Shown here: positions 60,513 through 64,000 of the stretch, in pieces | Position numbering within the stretch: the first letter of the stretch is position 1 | How the letters are laid out: every line of letters starts with the position of its first letter | The notes under the pieces: model-generated | Told to the model about the DNA's origin: nothing | The model's database searches: none | What the model saw: only the letters and a program-made list of their open reading frames with translations | NCBI RefSeq assembly: GCF_022814865.1 | Contig: NZ_JAKVRD010000016.1 | Coordinates: 21,138 to 85,137, forward strand | From: Shimia aestuarii | GTDB lineage: Bacteria; Pseudomonadota; Alphaproteobacteria; Rhodobacterales; Rhodobacteraceae | DNA: 64,000 bases | Direction: 5' to 3' | Position numbers and translations under genes: made by a program

Positions 60513-61868
60513 ATGCACCGACTGATTAAACGCGGCCTCATGTTTGGGAACCTCGTGGAGGTGGCCTCGCCCGTTCTTGTCGAGCGGTATAACCGGGCGT
60601 TGGAGCATCTGACGGGGAAGCGGACGGCGCTCAAGGATTTTCATATTGATGTGTCGGGGTTTTCCCCGGAAATCGGGGATGAGTTGGGGGATGATCTTTA
60701 CCTCAACCAAGGGGGCTGTAACCGGCAGTTCATTCTGCTCACGACCGAGCAGAAAACGGCGCCTTTGCTCAATGCCAAGTTCTCGACAAGCCGTGAAATC
60801 CTCAAGCATTTCATCGAGGAAAACGAGCCGCAGTTGTTCGCGCTGACGGCGCGGGATGCGGTGGCGGGGGAGTTGGTCAACTCGGTGTTTTCCGTGGCCA
60901 GCCCGGAGCGGCTTTTCGATATTCGTAAGCTGGTGATCGAGGCGGACACGACGGAGGGCACGCTGCGCGATGCGGATGCTTTGGGCGAGATGGTGGACCG
61001 CTTCAAACGCGAGGAGGATGCGTGGTTTGGCGATGTCCTCATCGCCGAGATGATCGGGTTGGCCAAGCGCACCGGCGATGTGACGCGCAATCCGGTGCGG
61101 CTCAAACATATGGAGTTTGCGCAGGAGAATTTCTGGACCGCGCATTTCGGGGGGCTTTACCTGTTCCGGGGTGTGGATCATCCGGCGGTCATCGCGAAGG
61201 AGGACAAGGCGGCGCTTGGCGATTTGCCGATCAAGCATGTGTTCGATTTCGACGACCGCAACCAGATCGCCAAGTTCCTCGAGTATAACGACCTCGTGGA
61301 GCCGATTGTGAAGGCGCGCGGCATAGATGCGGGCGCGATCCTGCGGCAGAAGATGGATTTCATCGTCGTCGACGCGGCGCAGGATGCGGGCGTCGACCTT
61401 ACTGGCGCGACGCGGCGCGACATTCGGGCGTTGGCGCGGGATCATGCAGAACACCTGCCGGAGGAATATCATGGGTTGCGTAGGCTCCTCGCCTGGGCCG
61501 AGGACGGGGCGCCGTGGCCGAGGATCACCTCCGACCACCCGGCTTATTTCTATACGCTTCGGGCGGCGGATACGGAGGATCGCGACCTCGTCAACATGAT
61601 GCTCGCCGAGTTGGCGCCCAAGGATGTGCGGCAGTTGTTCATCTGCCATAAGGAGGTGTTCTATCGCCTCTATCGCGGCTGGTCGGAGACGAAGAAGTCC
61701 TTTGTGGCAGATTTCCTTGAGCGGGAGTACCAGGCGGATAAGGCGGGTGCGCGCGCGGCGCTTTTCGGGCATGATGCACCGATGGAAGAGCCCACCCCGT
61801 CGCCGCGGGTGCGCGAAGACCTAATACAGCGCGTTGGCCCATGGGGCGCGGTCAGGAGGGAGAGATGA
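60513..61868 (+). CDS. Conserved protein of unknown function, 451 aa (possibly DUF6638)
   Basis: This protein starts MHRLIKRGLMFGNLVEVASPVLVERYNRAL, with GGAGGTGAG supplied by the preceding palindrome tail. It has no membrane segment. Conserved-looking blocks include DFHIDVSGFSPEIGDELGDDLYLNQGGCNRQFILLTTEQKTAPLLNAKFSTSREIL and DRNQIAKFLEYNDLVEPI. From memory it resembles a Rhodobacterales family catalogued as DUF6638, unconfirmed. The following small membrane-protein gene overlaps its stop by 4 bp, so their translation is coupled. Confidence 0.7.
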   Translation: MHRLIKRGLMFGNLVEVASPVLVERYNRALEHLTGKRTALKDFHIDVSGFSPEIGDELGDDLYLNQGGCNRQFILLTTEQKTAPLLNAKFSTSREILKHFIEENEPQLFALTARDAVAGELVNSVFSVASPERLFDIRKLVIEADTTEGTLRDADALGEMVDRFKREEDAWFGDVLIAEMIGLAKRTGDVTRNPVRLKHMEFAQENFWTAHFGGLYLFRGVDHPAVIAKEDKAALGDLPIKHVFDFDDRNQIAKFLEYNDLVEPIVKARGIDAGAILRQKMDFIVVDAAQDAGVDLTGATRRDIRALARDHAEHLPEEYHGLRRLLAWAEDGAPWPRITSDHPAYFYTLRAADTEDRDLVNMMLAELAPKDVRQLFICHKEVFYRLYRGWSETKKSFVADFLEREYQADKAGARAALFGHDAPMEEPTPSPRVREDLIQRVGPWGAVRRER

Positions 61869-62131
61869 TAGCACTTCTACGGTTGAGCGTGATTGGCTTC
61901 GTTGTCCTGACCGTGATCTATGTCAGCCTGTCCTTCTATTCCCGCGCGGTGCGGCGCGGCAAGCTCGAGGCGGAATGGGAGGAAGAGGGCATGACGGGCG
62001 ACCGCGAGGCGTTCATCGACGAGGGCTTGCGCGACTATGATCATTCCCTGCGCCGCAAGTTGATCCTTGGGGTTTATATCGTGCCGGTGACGCTTGTCAT
62101 CCTGTTGATCTATTTCGTGAATTTTTACTGA
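61865..62131 (+). CDS. Small bitopic membrane protein of the operon
   Basis: This 88-residue protein starts at MIALLRLSVIGFVVLTVIYVSLSFYSRAV with GGAGGGAGAG upstream, the ATG overlapping the previous stop. Two membrane helices are visible (about residues 5-24 and 66-86), with a charged cytoplasmic-looking loop rich in EEE between them. No family was recognised. It probably anchors or recruits partners to the inner membrane (inference). Confidence 0.7.
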   Translation: MIALLRLSVIGFVVLTVIYVSLSFYSRAVRRGKLEAEWEEEGMTGDREAFIDEGLRDYDHSLRRKLILGVYIVPVTLVILLIYFVNFY

Positions 62132-62141
62132 GGGGGCCGAT

Positions 62142-62789
62142 ATGGTCTATGTCAAATGGGGCTTCTGGGCGGTGTTCTGGATCATCGTAGCGGCGTTCTT
62201 TCACTACACGCTGCCGCAGACGGATATCGCGCGGATCACCGACACCTATGAAAAGCGGATCGACTTTGGCGAGAACTCGATCTTCTGGTCTGCGCCGGAT
62301 TCCGGCAATGCGACGGAGACCGTCAATCGCGACGTGTTTTTTATCCAGAGCAAGCGGCCCAATGATCGGGTGATGGTCTATCGCAACGAGGATACGGGAT
62401 GGGGCTGGCCGCCTTATTTCAAGTTCGACACCTCGAATCTTCAGGCCGAGGCGGCGGATCTCAAATCGACGGCGGACGATCCGCAATGGGTCGCGGTCAA
62501 GCATTATGGCTGGCGCAATGAATTCCTGTCGATCTATCCCAACGCGGTTGGCGTGAAGGCGGTTGCGGGGCCGGATGTGCGGATCATCCCGTGGCTCAAC
62601 ATCATCATTCTGGTGCTTTTCGCGGCGCTGTGTTGGGCGGTTTGGGTGCGCTGGCGGCGGTTCCGCGCGGCGCGGATCGACCCGATGCTCGAAGATGTCA
62701 GCGAAGGGTTCGAGGACATGGGCGACTCGATTGCCGAAAAGCGTGGTCGGGTTGCGCGCTGGATCGATAGCTGGCGGTCGAAGCGGTAG
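62142..62789 (+). CDS. Bitopic membrane protein with C-terminal cytoplasmic tail, last gene of the operon
   Basis: This 215-residue protein has an N-terminal helix (VKWGFWAVFWIIVAAFFHYTLP, about 3-24), a soluble periplasmic-looking domain (about 25-145), a second helix (IIPWLNIIILVLFAALCWAVWV, about 147-168) and an arginine-rich tail ending RWIDSWRSKR. A GGGGG run lies upstream of the ATG. A hairpin follows the stop. Topology suggests a membrane component of the complex (inference). Confidence 0.7.
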   Translation: MVYVKWGFWAVFWIIVAAFFHYTLPQTDIARITDTYEKRIDFGENSIFWSAPDSGNATETVNRDVFFIQSKRPNDRVMVYRNEDTGWGWPPYFKFDTSNLQAEAADLKSTADDPQWVAVKHYGWRNEFLSIYPNAVGVKAVAGPDVRIIPWLNIIILVLFAALCWAVWVRWRRFRAARIDPMLEDVSEGFEDMGDSIAEKRGRVARWIDSWRSKR

Positions 62790-62791
62790 CA

Positions 62792-62815
62792 GGAAGGGCT
62801 TGCGAAAGCCCTTCC
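62792..62815. terminator. Hairpin between the unknown operon and the convergent YeiH gene
   Basis: GGAAGGGCTT-GCGA-AAGCCCTTCC is a perfect 10-bp stem with a tetraloop. There is no T-run, so termination would rely on the stem or on rho. It lies in the 53-bp convergent gap. Confidence 0.6.
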
Positions 62816-62842
62816 GCGCGTGATCTCGAAGCGGCTTGGTGC

Positions 62843-63841
62843 TCAGGCGAGAAGCTTGACCCCGGCCAGGATGAACACCCCGATAAAGGCGGTCTCAACC
62901 GTGAGGAGGGCGATCGCCGTGCCGCCGACCTGTAGCAGCTCCTTGATATTGGTTTTCATACCAACCGCAGCGATGGCCGTCAGAAGGAGCCAGCGCGACG
63001 CCGAGGACATCAGATCCGAGACAAGGCCCGGGATCAGGTGTAGCGAATTGAGCGTCGCCAGCACGAGAAAGCCAATCACAAAGCCGGGCAGGAGGGGCGG
63101 GTTCTCGCCTTCGGCCTGCCCCGCGGCATAGCGCCGGATGAGAAGAGAGGCGACAAGCACCACCGGCGCCAGCATGGCCACGCGGATCAGCTTGACCAAG
63201 GTGGCGGTGTCGCCTGTGGTCTCCGAGATGGTAAAGCCCGCGCCGACGACCTGTGCCACGTCATGGATCGTGCCGCCAAGAAAGACGCCGCCCTGCACCT
63301 CGCCTAGGCCAAGAAGCCCGACGGCAATAGGATAGAGGATCATCGCCAGCGTCGACAGTACGGTGACGCCCATCACGGTAAAGATCAGGTGTTGTTCCGA
63401 CCGGTCATTGCGCGGCAAAATGGCGGAAATCGCCATGGCAGCCGAAGCGCCACAAATGGCGACAGACCCGGCGGTGAGCAGTGCGAAGTCCCAGCCACGG
63501 CCAAACAGGCGCGCGACGAGAAGGCCAAAAAGGATCGTTGCGGCGACGCCGGCAATCACCAAGCCGATCAGCGGCAGGCCAAGCGACATCATCAGATCGA
63601 AACTGATCCGCACACCGAGCAGCGCCACGCCAAGCCGCAGCAGGCTGCGGGCGCTGAACGAGATGCCCTCGACGGTCTTGCCTTCGGATCCGAGAAAGTT
63701 CACCGCGATCCCAAGCAAGAGTGCCAGCAACATCGCAGGCGTGCCATAATGTTGGGCAAGGAATTGCGCCGAGATGGCGACAATCACCGCCATGGTGATG
63801 CCGGGGGCGAGGGTCTTCGCCGCGTCGATCCCCTTGTCCAT
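62843..63841 (-). CDS. YeiH family putative sulfate exporter
   Basis: This 332-residue membrane protein has about ten hydrophobic segments and conserved features of the YeiH family: LRLGVALLGVRISFDLMMSLGLPLI, TAGSVAICGASAAMAISAIL and GGTIHDVAQVVGAGF. Its start codon lies one base after the xsc stop, so the two are co-transcribed and may be translationally linked. In sulfonate degraders, exporters next to Xsc remove sulfite or sulfate released from sulfoacetaldehyde; here that role is inferred from context. Confidence 0.85.
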   Translation of the reverse strand: MDKGIDAAKTLAPGITMAVIVAISAQFLAQHYGTPAMLLALLLGIAVNFLGSEGKTVEGISFSARSLLRLGVALLGVRISFDLMMSLGLPLIGLVIAGVAATILFGLLVARLFGRGWDFALLTAGSVAICGASAAMAISAILPRNDRSEQHLIFTVMGVTVLSTLAMILYPIAVGLLGLGEVQGGVFLGGTIHDVAQVVGAGFTISETTGDTATLVKLIRVAMLAPVVLVASLLIRRYAAGQAEGENPPLLPGFVIGFLVLATLNSLHLIPGLVSDLMSSASRWLLLTAIAAVGMKTNIKELLQVGGTAIALLTVETAFIGVFILAGVKLLA

Positions 63842-63842
63842 G

Positions 63843-64000
63843 TTAGTGGCCCTTCTGCGGTCGCATATCCGCTGGGTTGATCCCTGCGACTTGGACGGGT
63901 TTGGTCATTGCGTCTCTGCGGAAGGGTTCTCCGAGTTCTTGGTTGATGAGGGCTTCGATGAGGGTTGTGATGCCGTTTTTCTGGTCCTCGATGGCCTGTG
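63843..64000 (-). CDS. xsc: Sulfoacetaldehyde acetyltransferase, C-terminal end (5' part beyond window)
   Basis: About 52 residues of the C-terminus are visible: TLIEALINQELGEPFRRDAM, then TKPVQVAGINPADMRPQKGH and a stop. The INQELGEPFRRDAM and ADMRPQ blocks match the end of Xsc from roseobacters as I recall it. Xsc is a thiamine-diphosphate enzyme that converts sulfoacetaldehyde and phosphate to acetyl phosphate and sulfite in taurine and isethionate degradation. Most of the gene lies outside the window, and the identification rests on the short visible end. Confidence 0.7.
   Translation of the reverse strand, partial: QAIEDQKNGITTLIEALINQELGEPFRRDAMTKPVQVAGINPADMRPQKGH

Overview
The window looks like chromosomal DNA from a marine or halotolerant alphaproteobacterium of the Rhodobacterales (Roseobacter group). 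The basis is the high GC content, a strong use of CTT for leucine in resident genes, the ectABC-ask operon beside a MarR gene, an Xsc end of the type I recall from roseobacters, and short palindromic intergenic elements of a kind common in that order. No rRNA, tRNA or CRISPR array was seen. No gap between genes exceeds about 230 bp.

Left part, 1-29 kb. The end of an ABC permease is followed by a divergent catabolic locus: RidA, an acetylpolyamine amidohydrolase-like protein and a GntR/FCD regulator on the minus strand, and a dipeptide-type ABC transporter, an amidase and an FAD-linked oxidase on the plus strand, around a perfect 9-1-9 palindrome. Next come a minus-strand alcohol-to-acyl-CoA module (GMC oxidoreductase, acyl-CoA synthetase, aldehyde dehydrogenase, TetR regulator), an RND efflux pair and a CbiX-like chelatase. 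A ProC-like reductase, the MarR/EctR-like gene and the ectoine operon ectA-ectB-ectC-ask follow, with two matching candidate operators between ectR and ectA. DUF1244, a CHMI-type isomerase and an N-formylglutamate amidohydrolase close this part.

Middle part, 29-43 kb, is mostly housekeeping: pyruvate kinase, rpmI-rplT, and pheS and pheT separated by two extra genes. It also carries YtoQ, MscL, an MscS-type channel, alanine dehydrogenase with a divergent Lrp/AsnC regulator, a P1-family peptidase and creatinase. An Imm1-like orphan immunity gene follows.

A probable acquired island runs from about 43.6 to 53.4 kb. It prefers CTG for leucine, unlike its surroundings, and imperfect 30-bp direct repeats bracket it. 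It carries a LysR regulator, a polyamine-type ABC transporter, an amidase, a polysaccharide-deacetylase-fold hydrolase and a DUF1989 protein, and then azoreductase with its own LysR regulator.

Right part, 53-64 kb. A bacterial voltage-gated sodium channel and a small secreted protein precede an eight-gene plus-strand operon of mostly unknown function (55,045-62,789). That operon holds a long coiled-coil protein, a DUF4279 protein, an uncharacterised 373-aa protein, an AAA+ ATPase, membrane proteins and a 451-aa protein. It is the best candidate here for an undescribed multi-protein system. The window ends in a taurine/sulfonate-type pair: a YeiH-family exporter and the C-terminus of sulfoacetaldehyde acetyltransferase (xsc).
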